Below are positions 1 to 9,167 of a stretch of DNA of 64,000 bases, piece after piece. Under the pieces are notes generated by a model. It made no database searches. It was not told the DNA's origin and was given only the letters and a program-made list of their open reading frames with translations. A program made the position numbers and the translations under genes. This DNA is from JBFWRK01 sp050248955 (GTDB lineage Bacteria; Actinomycetota; Acidimicrobiia; Acidimicrobiales; Ilumatobacteraceae), in assembly GCA_050248955.1 (NCBI GenBank), contig JBFWRK010000002.1, positions 62,001 to 126,000 of the forward strand, written 5' to 3'. Numbering within the stretch: position 1 is the stretch's first letter; each line of letters opens with the position of its first letter.

Positions 1-2
1 AC

Positions 3-257
3 ACCCGCAGCGACCGTGCGTCGGCGTTCCGCCGCGACAGTCTGCGCAACATCTGGCTCTGGGCATCGCTGGCCGGCGTGCTCACCCTGCAGGTCGCCGT
101 CGTCCACGTCGGCCCGCTCCAGGCGCTCTTCGACACCACCTCGCTCACGTTGTGGCAATGGGCGGTCTGTGCCCTTGTGGCGTCCAGCGTGCTGTGGATC
201 GACGAGCTCCGCAAGCTCATCACCCGCCACGTCCACAAGGAGAACACCACCTCGTGA
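3..257 (+). CDS. Cation-translocating P-type ATPase, C-terminal end (5' partial)
   Basis: Only the last 84 residues lie in the window; the frame enters at base 3 and stops at a TGA at 255-257. The visible part holds two hydrophobic helices (WLWASLAGVLTLQVAVVHV and LWQWAVCALVASSVLWIDE) followed by a basic tail. This is the layout of the last transmembrane pair of P2-type (Ca2+-type) ATPases, including the conserved sequence around LQ-VAVVHVGPLQALF and the WIDELRK segment after the last helix. The catalytic part (DKTGT loop) is outside the window, so the transported ion cannot be stated. The stop overlaps the GTG start of the zinc-ribbon gene by four bases (GTGA), suggesting translational coupling. 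Confidence 0.7.
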   Translation, partial: TRSDRASAFRRDSLRNIWLWASLAGVLTLQVAVVHVGPLQALFDTTSLTLWQWAVCALVASSVLWIDELRKLITRHVHKENTTS

Positions 258-565
258 ATTGCCCCACCTGTCCCGAAGCCATCCTCGTCATTGCCGACCG
301 CTCCGGCATCGAGATCGACTACTGCCCGACCTGCCGGGGCGTCTGGCTCGACCGCGGCGAGCTCGACAAGCTCATCGAGCGAGCGGCCGCCGCCTCACCG
401 CCACGCTCGGCGCGGGATTTCGACCGCGACCCGCCCGGTGACCGTCGCCCAGCCCGCCGCGACCGCGACGACGATGACGACGGCGACCGGCGCAGCAGCG
501 GTGGCTACGACGACGGTCGTCGCAAACGCCGCCGCTCGGTGCTCGACGACCTGTTCGACTTCTGA
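254..565 (+). CDS. TFIIB-type zinc-ribbon protein
   Basis: 103-residue protein. Residues 1-40 contain two CPxC knuckles (NCPTCPEA near residue 3 and YCPTCRGVWLDRGEL near residue 24), the signature of the zf-TFIIB family (PF13453): small zinc-ribbon proteins of unknown function in many bacteria. After the ribbon comes a low-complexity tail very rich in Arg and Asp, ending in the hydrophobic patch SVLDDLFDF, a usual C-terminal ending in this family. I chose the GTG at 254, which overlaps the previous stop; the upstream ATG in the same frame would run through the ATPase gene. Probably nucleic-acid or protein binding; no catalytic role is visible. Confidence 0.75.
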   Translation: MNCPTCPEAILVIADRSGIEIDYCPTCRGVWLDRGELDKLIERAAAASPPRSARDFDRDPPGDRRPARRDRDDDDDGDRRSSGGYDDGRRKRRRSVLDDLFDF

Positions 566-580
566 CCGCACGTTCACGTC

Positions 581-1117
581 ATGCGCTACTTCCTCAACCG
601 GGCGCTCTCCGATCGAGAGCTCGCCCGCGTGATCGGGCGACGCCGGCGACCGCCCGAACCGGCGTGGCGCCCACGCGTCGATGCCGTGCGCCGCACGCTG
701 CGCGCCCATCCATCAGCTCACTGGCTGGATGGCAGCATCGACGACATCGAGCGAGCGCTCGCCACCGCGACCGACGACCAGGACCGCCTGCACGCCGCCC
801 TCGCCCAGCTCGACCCCACGGGCACCAGCGATGCCCTCAAGGCGGCCCTGAGGCAGCGGAGCCTGACGAGAAGGGGGGACGAGCAGGTGATCGCGTCGTT
901 GCAGCGCCGCCACCTGACGATCCATCAGCTGCACGACCGTATCGAGGAGCTGCAGGCCCGGATCGACGCAGCCGTCACCGACCTCGAGCATGTTGTCGCG
1001 CGTTCGCTCGTCGTCACCATCGACGCCGACACCACCCACCTCGACTCTGAGCTCGACCGCCTCCGCGACGATCTCTCCGCCTTGGAGTCGGCCCACGACG
1101 AGCTGCGCGGGCTGTGA
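581..1117 (+). CDS. Hypothetical coiled-coil protein
   Basis: 178 residues starting at ATG 581, 15 bases after the zinc-ribbon gene and on the same strand. The N-terminal 45 residues are Arg-rich; the rest is helical with heptad-like spacing of Leu, Ile and Val (for example LQRRHLTIHQLHDRIEELQ and LDSELDRLRDDLSALESA), so a coiled coil is likely. There is no signal peptide, membrane segment or motif I recognise. Coding is supported by strong third-position GC bias and by its snug position in the run of genes. Confidence 0.6.
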   Translation: MRYFLNRALSDRELARVIGRRRRPPEPAWRPRVDAVRRTLRAHPSAHWLDGSIDDIERALATATDDQDRLHAALAQLDPTGTSDALKAALRQRSLTRRGDEQVIASLQRRHLTIHQLHDRIEELQARIDAAVTDLEHVVARSLVVTIDADTTHLDSELDRLRDDLSALESAHDELRGL

Positions 1118-1164
1118 CAACCAGGAGACGAAACGCATGCGAAAACCGGTCTTCGGTTTCACGT

Positions 1165-1182
1165 GCCACGATCTAACGTGGC
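1165..1182. promoter_or_regulatory. Inverted repeat just upstream of the winged-helix gene
   Basis: GCCACG-(6 bases)-CGTGGC is a perfect 6-bp inverted repeat ending three bases before the GTG start at 1186. There is no ribosome-binding site between it and the start, so transcription may begin here and the mRNA may be leaderless. Position and symmetry suggest an operator, most simply for autoregulation by the downstream HTH protein. The assignment is inferred. Confidence 0.4.
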
Positions 1183-1185
1183 GCT

Positions 1186-1491
1186 GTGAACGCCGGCCCG
1201 ACATCCAGCGGCGACGAGGTTCACCCAGGGTGGACCCTGCTCACCAACCACGGCCACGTCCTCGTGTGCATCGTGCGCGACCCTGACATCCTCGTCTCTG
1301 ACATCGCATCTCAAGTCGGCATCCGCGAGCGGGCCGCCCATCGCATCCTCACCGAACTCATCGCAGCCGGCTACGTCACCCGGACAAAGCACGGCCGTCA
1401 GAACCACTACTCGGTGCGAAACGACCGACCGATGCGCCACCCATTGGAGCGAGCCCACCAGATCGGTGAGCTACTGCGCATCCTGGCCTGA
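1186..1491 (+). CDS. Small winged-helix transcriptional regulator
   Basis: 101 residues, GTG start. The core reads as a MarR/ArsR-like winged helix: helix 2 VSDIASQVGI, turn, recognition helix RERAAHRILTELIAAGYV, then the wing RTKHGRQNHYSV. It opens with W-TLLTNHGHVLVCIVRDPDI, a pattern common to short one-domain regulators of Actinobacteria. No metal-binding cysteines or ligand domain are present. It stands alone, with a palindrome immediately upstream and a decayed gene convergent to it downstream. Confidence 0.65.
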   Translation: MNAGPTSSGDEVHPGWTLLTNHGHVLVCIVRDPDILVSDIASQVGIRERAAHRILTELIAAGYVTRTKHGRQNHYSVRNDRPMRHPLERAHQIGELLRILA

Positions 1492-1537
1492 CGGCAACTC
1501 GTAACCGAACTGCCCCGACCTGCCCGGTTGGACGCCT

Positions 1538-2023
1538 TCATGCACCGACACCCGATGTCCGGGGGACAGCAACGGCACGGTCATCGCCGCCGGCCGTGTC
1601 GGCCGACCGGTCCGACCGGTTCGATCGGCGGTCGAGGCCGAGGCGGCGTAACGGATCGGGTTTGAGGCGGGAGATCCAGCGCGTCGGCGGCCAGCCGGCG
1701 ACGTGCACCCCTCGTCCGCGATGGGCCTCGGCCACCGCATCGGTCACGCCCTCGACGCCGGCTGCGCGGGCCAACGCATGACCGAGGTCACCGGCTGCGC
1801 GGTCGGGCACGGCGCGGGGGCGTGATCGCCCAGCGCGCTGTGCAGGTCGTCAGCGATCCAGTCGATGTCGGCGTCGATTCGGTCGACCAACGCCCGGTGA
1901 GCGCTCACCCGGGCGGCGATCTCGCGCCGCGCCGGGCAGCTCGATCGACAGGGGGAGATCCCGCAACGTGTCGCGAAGTTCCGTCGCCGCGCCCAGCAGC
2001 GTGTCCGTGTCGATGTCGCTCAA
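1538..2023 (-). pseudogene. Dynamin-like (YfjP-type) GTPase remnant lacking its GTPase core
   Basis: Reading the minus strand from a TTG at 2023 (overlapping the stop of the upstream regulator), the first stretch gives SDIDTDTLLGAATELRDTL, then after a one-base shift REIAARVSAHRALVDRIDAD and DWIADDLHSALGDHAPAP: the N-terminal helical part of actinobacterial dynamin-family GTPases. Instead of the expected Walker A region, the sequence jumps, in another frame, to LARAAGVEGVTDAVAEAHR and GWPPTRWISRLKPDPLRRLG, which in intact homologues follows the GTPase domain, and then stops at 1538. Two frame changes and a missing central domain of roughly 250 residues make this a dead gene. The family assignment is from memory of the GWP-RPDPLRRL signature. 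Confidence 0.65.
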
Positions 2024-5000
2024 TCTACGGCACCAGCGCCCGGAGCGTCAGTGTTGTGGCCCGGCAACCGGGCAAGCGAACGGGTGCGGTTCGCCTGATA
2101 GGTGCATCCTGCGGCGGTGAAGCGCTCTGCGAGGTCGGCAAGGTCGGCGTTCGGTTCGTGGGCGATCCGGCGAGCTCGTTCGATCGCGGTGAGAGCGATG
2201 TCGTTGCCGGCTGCTGCGGCGCGCGCGGCGTCGAGTTGCGTGGCGCTGACATCGACGCCGGCGAGCACTCGGGCTTCAACCCAGACGGCGGCGTACCAGG
2301 GCAGCCACAGGACTTGGTTCGAGTCCTCGATCGGCTCGTCGGGTGTCTGAGGTGTCCGAGCGAGCGCCGTACGGACGTCGCCGTCGTCGAGGGCCAACAG
2401 GACGTCGAGGGCGACGGCCCACAGGTTGGCGGGATCGTCGAGGCGCTCCGGTCGTGCGAGGAGGCTGCGGGTGATCGACGTCCAGTGCGCGCGTGACCCG
2501 TCGTCACGCTGCATCCCGAAGATCATGGCGGCGGCGTACGCGCCGACGGCCAGGTTGCCGGCGACAGGCCGACCGGCCCGGCGCCAGTCGTGCTCGAAGA
2601 GGGCAGCGTGGGCGACGACGGCGTCGAACTCGCCGGCCATCGCGTTGACCTCCATGCGACGCCCGAGCCCGAGGTGGCGCTCTTCGCACAAGTAGGGGAG
2701 TTCGGCGAGGGCGTCGGCGTGGCGCCGGGCGACGTCGAGGCGCCCGGCTGCCAGGTTCACGTGACAACCCATGTGCAGGGCGTCGTAGAGCTCGAAACCG
2801 CTGCTGGCGTCGGTGGCGACGTCGGCGAGCACGACGAGGCGCCGGTCGACGGCGGCGATCGCCGCCTCGAGATCACCGGTCGCCATCTCCAACGACGTGA
2901 GCTGGTCGAGCGCCTCGTTCACCAGTAGGGCTGCGCCGGCCTCCTCGGCGAGGGCGAGGGCATGGGCGGTGGCGGCGTGTGACCGCGCCCGCGATCCGTG
3001 CGCCCACCCCTCGGCGGTGGCGATCGCGGCCGCCGCCCGGCGTCCGCCGGCGCTGAGGGATCGGGCGCGCGCGAGGACGGCATCGACCTGCTCCCGCGTG
3101 AAGGGGTGACCCATGATGCCGACGGCTCGGCGCTGCAGGGCCGCCACCCGGGCGAGGTCCTCGGCGGCCTCCTCGGCGCGTCCGGCATCGGTCGCCACCG
3201 CCGCCGACCGCTCCAGCAGCGCCGTGGCGTCATCACCGACGTTGCGGGCAGCCGCCGCTCCGGCGGCCAGGCGCAGCAAGCGGCTCCGGTCGGTGGCATC
3301 GCGGCACGCCTCCGCTGCGTGCACGTAGCGCCGTTGGGCTTCGCCGAGCCGCCCTCGTTTGGAACAGGGCGTCGGCGAAACGTTCGGCGACCACTGCCAC
3401 CGACGCCTCTCTGCCGGGACCGGTCGTCGCCCAGGACAGCGCGGCGTGCGTCTCGGCAAACACGCCGTCGGCGTCGTCGCGCCAGTCGGACCCGCCCGGC
3501 TGGCGCGCCAACAGGTCGTCGAGGGCGGCGTGGCACCATGCGAGGTGGGCGGTGTGGAGGCCCTCGAGCTCGCCCATCGATGCGGCGATCGTCGCGGCAT
3601 GCTGGCGGATCGTCTCGAGGATGCGGTAGCGGCCGCCGCCGTCGGGGAGCAGGGTCACGAGGTGCCAGTCGACGAGGTGGGCGAGGAGGGCGCGGACGCT
3701 GGCCGGTGGACTGCCGGTGACGGCGCACACACCGTCGAGGTCGAACGGCGTCACGAACACTGCGGCCGCCCGGAGCACGGCTTGTTCGTGGTCCTCGAGC
3801 AGGTCGTAGCTCCAGCCGATCGCCGTCGCGAGCGAGCGGTGCCGATGGGCATCTCGACTGCCGACCGACAGCACGTCGAGCTGGTCGCGCAGCGTCCGGG
3901 CGAGCCCGGGGAGCCCGAACCCCGGAACCCGTCCAGCGGCCAGCTCGATCGCCAGCGCGAGCCCGTCGAGCTGTCGGCAGATGTCGTCGACGAGCGCCCA
4001 CTCGGCCTCGTCGGCGGGCGGATCGGCGCCGGCGGCCAACATGCGCTGGGCGAACAGCGTCGCCGCGTCGCTGTGTCCGGGCGCTCCGGTCAGGGACAGC
4101 CCGGAGACTGCGACGACGTGCTCGAACGGGAGCATCAGCCGCAGCCGGCTCGTGGCCAGGATGCGGATGGACGGGCACCGCACGAGCAGCCGCTCGATGC
4201 AGACACGGGCGGCGTTCTGGACGTGCTCACAGTTGTCGACGAGCAGCACGGTCGGCCGGTCAGCCAAGGCAACCACCACGGTGTCGAGGCGATCCACCCC
4301 TGCCTGCTCCGGTACGGCGGCGGCGTCGGCGACGGCGGCGTCCACGAGCGTGGGCTCCGTGACCCGGGCGAGGTCCACGAACACGGCGTCGCTGCCGTGC
4401 TCAGCAACGCATCGTTCGATCGCCGCCAACGCCAGGCGCGTCTTGCCGGCGCCGCCCGGTCCGGTGACCGTCACCAGCCGTTGGGCGTCGAGCGCCGCTG
4501 TCAGCTCGGTCAGTTCCCTCATCCGGCCGACCAGCGGCGTCAGCGGGACCGGCATGGCCACGTGCGGGACGACTGCGGACGGAGCGGAGGCGTCGATCGG
4601 TAGCGCCAGCACCTCGTCACGCAGTCGCTGCGCCGCCGGGCTCGGCTCGATGTCCAGCTCGCGCTGCAGCGCGCTCGTCAGGTGGTCGAGCTGGCGCAAC
4701 GCGCCAGCCCGATCGCGCCGGTCGACGAGCCGGCGCACGATGTGCAGGTGAGCGATCTCGTCCGTCGGGTCGAGGGCGATGAGCTGCTCCCAACGCTCCG
4801 CGAGGCGCAGCAGCTCGCCGTACTGCACGCGCAGCCGCTCGCGGGCCGCTGACGTCCACGGCTCATACACATCGTCGGGCAGAAGCTCGCCCGTGTAGGC
4901 GTCGATCGCTTCGCGCAGCTCCTGTGGTCCAGAGGACGTCCGTGCCGTCCACGCCAGCGCCTCGAAGCGGTCGACGTCGATGACCACGTCGGCCGTCGGC

Positions 5001-5280
5001 CACAGCTCGATCCGTTCGTTGGCGGTGACCAGGGCGCCATGATCGCCCAGCGCGGCGCGGGCCAGATGGACGGCCTTGTGCAGGCGTGGCGTCGCCGCTG
5101 CCACCGACAGCGTCGGCCACAACGCGTCGATCACTGTTCACGATGCAGGCGGTGGCCCGGTCCGAGCGCCAGGAGCTTCACCAGACCGGGACCGCGGCGG
5201 CCGCCCCAACGTCGCTCGGGCACGGCGACGCCGTCAACGTGCACCTCGAACCGCCCGAGCAAGGTCACGTCCACCCGCAT
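2020..5280 (-). pseudogene. BTAD/AAA (AfsR-SARP-like) transcriptional regulator, two frameshifts
   Basis: A large signal-transducing regulator, interrupted twice. It begins at ATG 5280 with MRVDVTLLGRFEVHVDGVAV, the start of a short OmpR-type DNA-binding domain. Near 5131 one base is missing, and the frame resumes as IDALWPTL, running through a BTAD domain, an NB-ARC-like ATPase (Walker A GPGGAGKT, Walker B VLLVDNCEH, then ILATSRLRL) and a helical repeat region. A second one-base loss near 3360 (in a GGG run) moves the frame again; the rest (GRLGEAQRRYVHAAEAC to the TGA at 2020) is a TPR-like C-terminus of some 440 residues. There is no C-terminal LuxR HTH. Restoring one base at each place gives a single protein of about 1,085 residues, so sequencing error is as likely as true inactivation. 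A near-leaderless promoter (TATCGT) precedes the start. Confidence 0.75.
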
Positions 5281-5383
5281 CCTCGCGACGATAGGACGTC
5301 ACGTGTCGCCCATCGAGGCCTTCACGAGCCGCTCGCACCGCCCGAGCGGTCAGATCGCCGGGTCATGTCGGGCGGCCGTCTGT

Positions 5384-6643
5384 TCAGGTGTCCCACCACG
5401 CAGGCGCGTCGGCATGCTGCGGCTCGATCGGGCCTTTGTCGGCGTGCCGTCGAAGCTCGAGCTTGCCGAGTTGGTTGCGGTGGACCTCATCGGGCCCGTC
5501 GGCGAGGCGGAGCAGGCGCGCGGTGGCGTACATCGCCGCCAGCCCGAAGTCGTTGTTCGTGCCGGCGCCACCAAACGCTTGGATCGCCCAGTCGACGACC
5601 CGACAGGCCATGTTCGGCGCGGCGATCTTGATCATCGCGATCTCTCGCCGCGCCGCTTTGTTGCCGACCGTGTCCATCAAGTGCGCGGTCTTCAGCACCA
5701 ACAGCCGGGTTTGCTCGATGGCGATGCGCGCCTCGGCGATGCGCTCGAGCGTCACGCCCGCTTCGGCGATCGGACGTCCGAACGCCACGCGGTGCTGCGT
5801 GCGTCGACACATCATCTCGAGCGCACGTTCGGCCAAGCCGATCAACCGCATGCAATGGTGGATCCGGCCCGGTCCGAGACGCCCCTGGGCGATCTCGAAG
5901 CCGCGTCCCTCGCCGAGCAGCATGTTGGCGACCGGTACCCGGACATCGGTGAACTGGACCTCCGACGCCCGGTCGGGCATGCCGTAGAAGTTGAACACCG
6001 GCAGCGGCCGGATCACCTCGACGCCGGGCGTGTCCTTCGGAACCAGGATCATCGACTGCTGGAGATGGCGGTCGGCATTGCCCGGATCGGACTTGCCCAT
6101 GAAGATGATGATCTCGCAGCGCGGATCGGTGGCGTTCGTCGTGTACCACTTGCGGCCGTTGACGACGTATTCATCACCGTCGCGGACGATCGAGCTCTCG
6201 ATGTTGGTGGCGTCGCTCGATGCGACGGCAGGCTCGGTCATCGCGAACGCGGATCGGATCTCTCCCGCCAGCAGCGGCGACAACCATCGGTTCTGCTGCG
6301 CGGGTGTGCCGTAGCGAGCGAGTACTTCCATGTTGCCGGTGTCGGGGGCCGAGCAGTTGAACACCTCCGGCGCCAGGTGGGAACGGCCCATCACCTCGCA
6401 CAAGGGTGCGTACTCCAGGTTCGTCAGCCCCACGCCGTGTTCGCTGTCAGGGAGGAACAGGTTCCACAGCCCGGCCTCGCGGGCGAGCGGCTTGAGCTCT
6501 TCGAGCACGGGCCACACCGCCCACGGGCCCAACGCCATCGACTCGCGGAAGGAGCGAGCCTCGTTGGGGTAGACGTGCAAGTCCATGAACGCCTCGAGCC
6601 GTTCGCGCAGCTCGCGGGTGCGTGGGTTCTCGTCCAAGTCCAT
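5384..6643 (-). CDS. Acyl-CoA dehydrogenase (FadE/ACAD11-like)
   Basis: 419 residues, the normal length for a single-domain acyl-CoA dehydrogenase, the FAD enzyme that makes the alpha,beta double bond in acyl-CoA. Visible family motifs are the FAD/substrate segment FAMTEPAVASSDATNIESS, the mid-domain strand WYTTNATDP, and the C-terminal helix core RTQHRVAFGRPIAEAGVTLE with the FAD-binding AFGGAGTNND. The F-M-T-E-P pattern and RVAFG helix resemble ACAD10/11-type enzymes that act on long or 4-hydroxylated chains; substrate is not certain. It is followed on the same strand by nothing and preceded by the GntR regulator gene 42 bases away, so the two are likely cotranscribed. Confidence 0.88.
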   Translation of the reverse strand: MDLDENPRTRELRERLEAFMDLHVYPNEARSFRESMALGPWAVWPVLEELKPLAREAGLWNLFLPDSEHGVGLTNLEYAPLCEVMGRSHLAPEVFNCSAPDTGNMEVLARYGTPAQQNRWLSPLLAGEIRSAFAMTEPAVASSDATNIESSIVRDGDEYVVNGRKWYTTNATDPRCEIIIFMGKSDPGNADRHLQQSMILVPKDTPGVEVIRPLPVFNFYGMPDRASEVQFTDVRVPVANMLLGEGRGFEIAQGRLGPGRIHHCMRLIGLAERALEMMCRRTQHRVAFGRPIAEAGVTLERIAEARIAIEQTRLLVLKTAHLMDTVGNKAARREIAMIKIAAPNMACRVVDWAIQAFGGAGTNNDFGLAAMYATARLLRLADGPDEVHRNQLGKLELRRHADKGPIEPQHADAPAWWDT

Positions 6644-6685
6644 CCGTGCTCCTCTCGTCGGCGGTCAGAGCCGCTCAAGGCAGCG

Positions 6686-7390
6686 CTAGCCCAGCACCGA
6701 GGGCTCGGCGGGCGTGCCGGTACGCAAACGTTCGATCCATCGGCGGCGTCGTTCGACCTGCACGACGGAGATCGATTGCGCCATGTCGCTGTCGCCTCGC
6801 TCGAGGGCGTCGAGCAGCATCCGCTCATGCGCGAGCGCGATGTCCCGACGGGTGGGCTCGGCGCTGAGCCACGCCCGGCGGACGTTCTCACCGCGAAGTT
6901 GGAGAGCGCGCAGGATCGAGCTGAGGGTCTCGTTGCCGGTGGCCTCGTACACCAACGATCCGAACTGCTCGTGCAGGCGGGCGATCTCGTCGGGATCGGT
7001 GGCCCGCTCGAGGAGATCGACCACGTCGTGCATCTGGGCCAGTTGGTCCTCGGTCACTCGTTGCGCGGCAAGGGCTGCCGCGGGTGGGAGCAGCAACTGG
7101 CGCACCTCGACCACTTCGTCGAGGTCCTTGGCTTGAACGAGCTCCAACGCGAACACCATGCCGGACAACAACTCGCTGGGAGCCAGGCTGGTGACGTAGG
7201 TGCCGTCGCCGCGACGCACGTCGAGCACGTTGATCTGGGAGAGCGCTCGGACCGCTTCGCGCAGCGACCCACGCGACACGCCGAGTCGTTCTGCCAACTC
7301 CTGCTCGGGCAGCAGCCGCTCACCGGGCGTCAGTTCGCCCGAGCGGATCATCGCCCGGATGCTGTCAATCGCCTTCGAGGTGACGCTCAC
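6686..7390 (-). CDS. FadR-family GntR transcriptional regulator
   Basis: 234 residues from GTG 7390. Residues 5-65 form the GntR winged helix (IRSGELTPGERLLPEQELAE, then LGVSRGSLREAVRALSQINVL and the wing RRGDGTYV). The rest is an all-helical FCD effector domain, with candidate metal/ligand residues in the LHEQFGSLVYEATGN and AHERMLLDAL helices. FadR/FCD proteins bind acyl-CoA or carboxylic acids and repress degradation genes. The divergent acyl-CoA synthetase gene starts 152 bases away, and a palindrome in that gap is repeated before the ABC importer genes, which suggests this protein controls all of region 5.4-17.8 kb. Confidence 0.85.
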   Translation of the reverse strand: MSVTSKAIDSIRAMIRSGELTPGERLLPEQELAERLGVSRGSLREAVRALSQINVLDVRRGDGTYVTSLAPSELLSGMVFALELVQAKDLDEVVEVRQLLLPPAAALAAQRVTEDQLAQMHDVVDLLERATDPDEIARLHEQFGSLVYEATGNETLSSILRALQLRGENVRRAWLSAEPTRRDIALAHERMLLDALERGDSDMAQSISVVQVERRRRWIERLRTGTPAEPSVLG

Positions 7391-7510
7391 CACAAACCTC
7401 CAATGTCTTCGGTGATCGATGGCCGCGCCGCCAGCGCACGATCGCCACGTCCAAGATCGCAGCACCGTACGACGTTCACCAACTCGGGGCTGAACACAGC
7501 TTCCACCCCG

Positions 7511-7525
7511 AGACATTGGATGTCT
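7511..7525. promoter_or_regulatory. Candidate GntR operator, copy 1
   Basis: AGACAT-TGG-ATGTCT, a perfect 6-bp inverted repeat with 3-bp spacer, lies six bases before a -10-like TATCCT (7531-7536) that serves the acyl-CoA synthetase gene. If transcription starts seven bases after this hexamer, the mRNA begins at the ATG at 7543 and is leaderless. The ACAT-NNG-ATGT core recurs at 10517-10527. Confidence 0.5.
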
Positions 7526-7542
7526 AGAGCTATCCTGGGGTG

Positions 7543-9117
7543 ATGATCTCGCCGCTTCACGAGCCGCCGCTGCTCCCCCATCTGATCGTCCGCAGTCTCG
7601 CCGCGCACGACGATGCGCCGTGCATCTACCTGGCCGGCCGGGTCGCGTCGTACGCAGAGGTACGTCGGCGAACCAGTCAGCTGATCCAGGCGCAACGGTC
7701 GCGTGGGGTGCACCGCGGCACCCGCCTCGCGGTGCTGTCGAAGAATCGTCCGGAGGTGCTCACCAACCTGACGGCGTCGCTCGTCAACGGCTGCGTGGTG
7801 ACACCGCTCCACCCGATGGGCTCGCTGTCGGACCATGCGTACGTGATCGGGGACGCCGAGATCGAGTGCCTCGTCTTCGACGCCGACAACTTTGCCGAGC
7901 GAGCGCGCGAGCTCAAGGCGCGGTACCCGGACCTCACACTGCTCGGTTTCGGACCGAACGACGTCGGCGACGACTACCTGGCGCTCGCCGACGAGTTCGA
8001 GCCGGCGCCACTCGAACCACCCGAGGTGGGCCTGGACGACCTGTGCACCGTCGTCTACACCGGTGGCACCACCGGTCGGCCGAAGGGTGTGCTCATGACC
8101 CATCGCGTGTGGCAGGCCATGACGTGGATCCAGATGGCCGAGTGGGAGTTCCCCGACGAAGTGCGGATCGCAATCGCGACACCGCTGTCGCACGCCGCGA
8201 TGTCGCTCGTCGCACCCGCGTTGCTCTCGGGGGGAGCGTTCTACGTGATGGAGTCGTTCAGCCCGGACGGGTTCTTCGACCTCGTCGAGGAACATCGGAT
8301 CACGACCACGCTGATCGTGCCGGTGATGCTGTACGCGCTGCAGGGACATCCCCGCTACGAGACCGCCGACATGTCGTCGATGGAGACCATCTTCTACGGT
8401 GCCTCGCCGATGAGTCCGGCCAAGCTCGCTCAGGCGATCGAGCACTGGGGACCGATCTTCTTCCAGTTCTTCGGGCAGACCGAGGCGCCGATGGTGATCA
8501 CGCACCTGAAGAAGGGCGAGCACGATCTCGCTCACCCGGCACGCCTCGCCTCCTGCGGCCGGCCGGTGCCGTGGATGCACGTCGCCCTGCTCGACGCCGA
8601 CAACCGTCCGGTCGGACCCGGAGAGTCGGGCGAGATCTGCACTCGCGGTCCGTTGGTGATGAACGGCTACAAGGACCGGCCCGACGAGACCGCCGAGGCG
8701 CTGTCGGGCGAGTGGTTGCACACCGGCGACGTCGGCCGCTTCGACGACGACGGCTACCTGTACATCGTCGACCGCACCAAGGACATGGTGATCAGCGGTG
8801 GATTCAACGTGTTCCCACGTGAGGTCGAAGACGTGATGACCACCCACCCTGCCGTCAGCATGGTGATGGTCATCGGCGTCCCGGACGACAAGTGGGGCGA
8901 AGCGGTGAAGGCCGTCGTCGTGCTCCAGCCCGGCCACGTGCCTTCCGATGCGTTGACCCGAGAACTGCAGCAACTGGTCAAGGACGTCAAGGGTTCGCAG
9001 CAGTCGCCGAAATCCGTCGACTACGTCGAGGCGCTCCCGCTCACGCCCGTCGGCAAGCCCGACAAGAAGGCGGTACGGGCGAGGTACTGGAACGACAACG
9101 ATCGCGCGGTGTCGTAG
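7543..9117 (+). CDS. Acyl-CoA synthetase (AMP-binding, class I)
   Basis: 524 residues. Activates a carboxylic acid with ATP to the acyl-AMP and then the CoA thioester. Motifs in order: the P-loop YTGGTTGRPKG near residue 172, the A5 region FFQFFGQTEAPM near 310, GEWLHTGDVG near 390, DRTKDMVISGGFNVFP near 410, and the C-terminal catalytic lysine region LTPVGKPDKKAVR. The length and GGTT P-loop fit FadD-type synthetases for medium or cyclic acids. GTG 7540 is possible, but ATG 7543 gives a leaderless start seven bases after TATCCT. It diverges from the GntR gene, with the operator between them. Confidence 0.88.
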   Translation: MISPLHEPPLLPHLIVRSLAAHDDAPCIYLAGRVASYAEVRRRTSQLIQAQRSRGVHRGTRLAVLSKNRPEVLTNLTASLVNGCVVTPLHPMGSLSDHAYVIGDAEIECLVFDADNFAERARELKARYPDLTLLGFGPNDVGDDYLALADEFEPAPLEPPEVGLDDLCTVVYTGGTTGRPKGVLMTHRVWQAMTWIQMAEWEFPDEVRIAIATPLSHAAMSLVAPALLSGGAFYVMESFSPDGFFDLVEEHRITTTLIVPVMLYALQGHPRYETADMSSMETIFYGASPMSPAKLAQAIEHWGPIFFQFFGQTEAPMVITHLKKGEHDLAHPARLASCGRPVPWMHVALLDADNRPVGPGESGEICTRGPLVMNGYKDRPDETAEALSGEWLHTGDVGRFDDDGYLYIVDRTKDMVISGGFNVFPREVEDVMTTHPAVSMVMVIGVPDDKWGEAVKAVVVLQPGHVPSDALTRELQQLVKDVKGSQQSPKSVDYVEALPLTPVGKPDKKAVRARYWNDNDRAVS

Positions 9118-9120
9118 CGC

Positions 9121-9152
9121 CGATCGGGCCGATGACGCAGTCGGCCCGATCG
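9121..9152. terminator. Bidirectional terminator hairpin
   Basis: A perfect 12-bp stem (CGATCGGGCCGA pairing with TCGGCCCGATCG, 8-base loop) fills the gap between the convergent acyl-CoA synthetase and substrate-binding protein genes. It lacks a T tract, as is common in high-GC actinobacteria. Confidence 0.7.
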
Positions 9153-9167
9153 ACATCACGAGTTCGG

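Noticed and set aside
2315..2335. tRNA-like GGTTCGAGTCC box
   Set aside because: It lies inside the coding sequence of the regulator and no cloverleaf can be drawn around it.
5129..5131. UGA in the BTAD regulator as a second selenocysteine codon
   Set aside because: The conserved sequence after the UGA continues in a different frame, so a missing base explains it; no Cys is expected there.
5039..7543. An 834-codon open frame on the plus strand
   Set aside because: Antisense to the acyl-CoA dehydrogenase and GntR genes, which have clear family motifs; the sense of this frame matches nothing.
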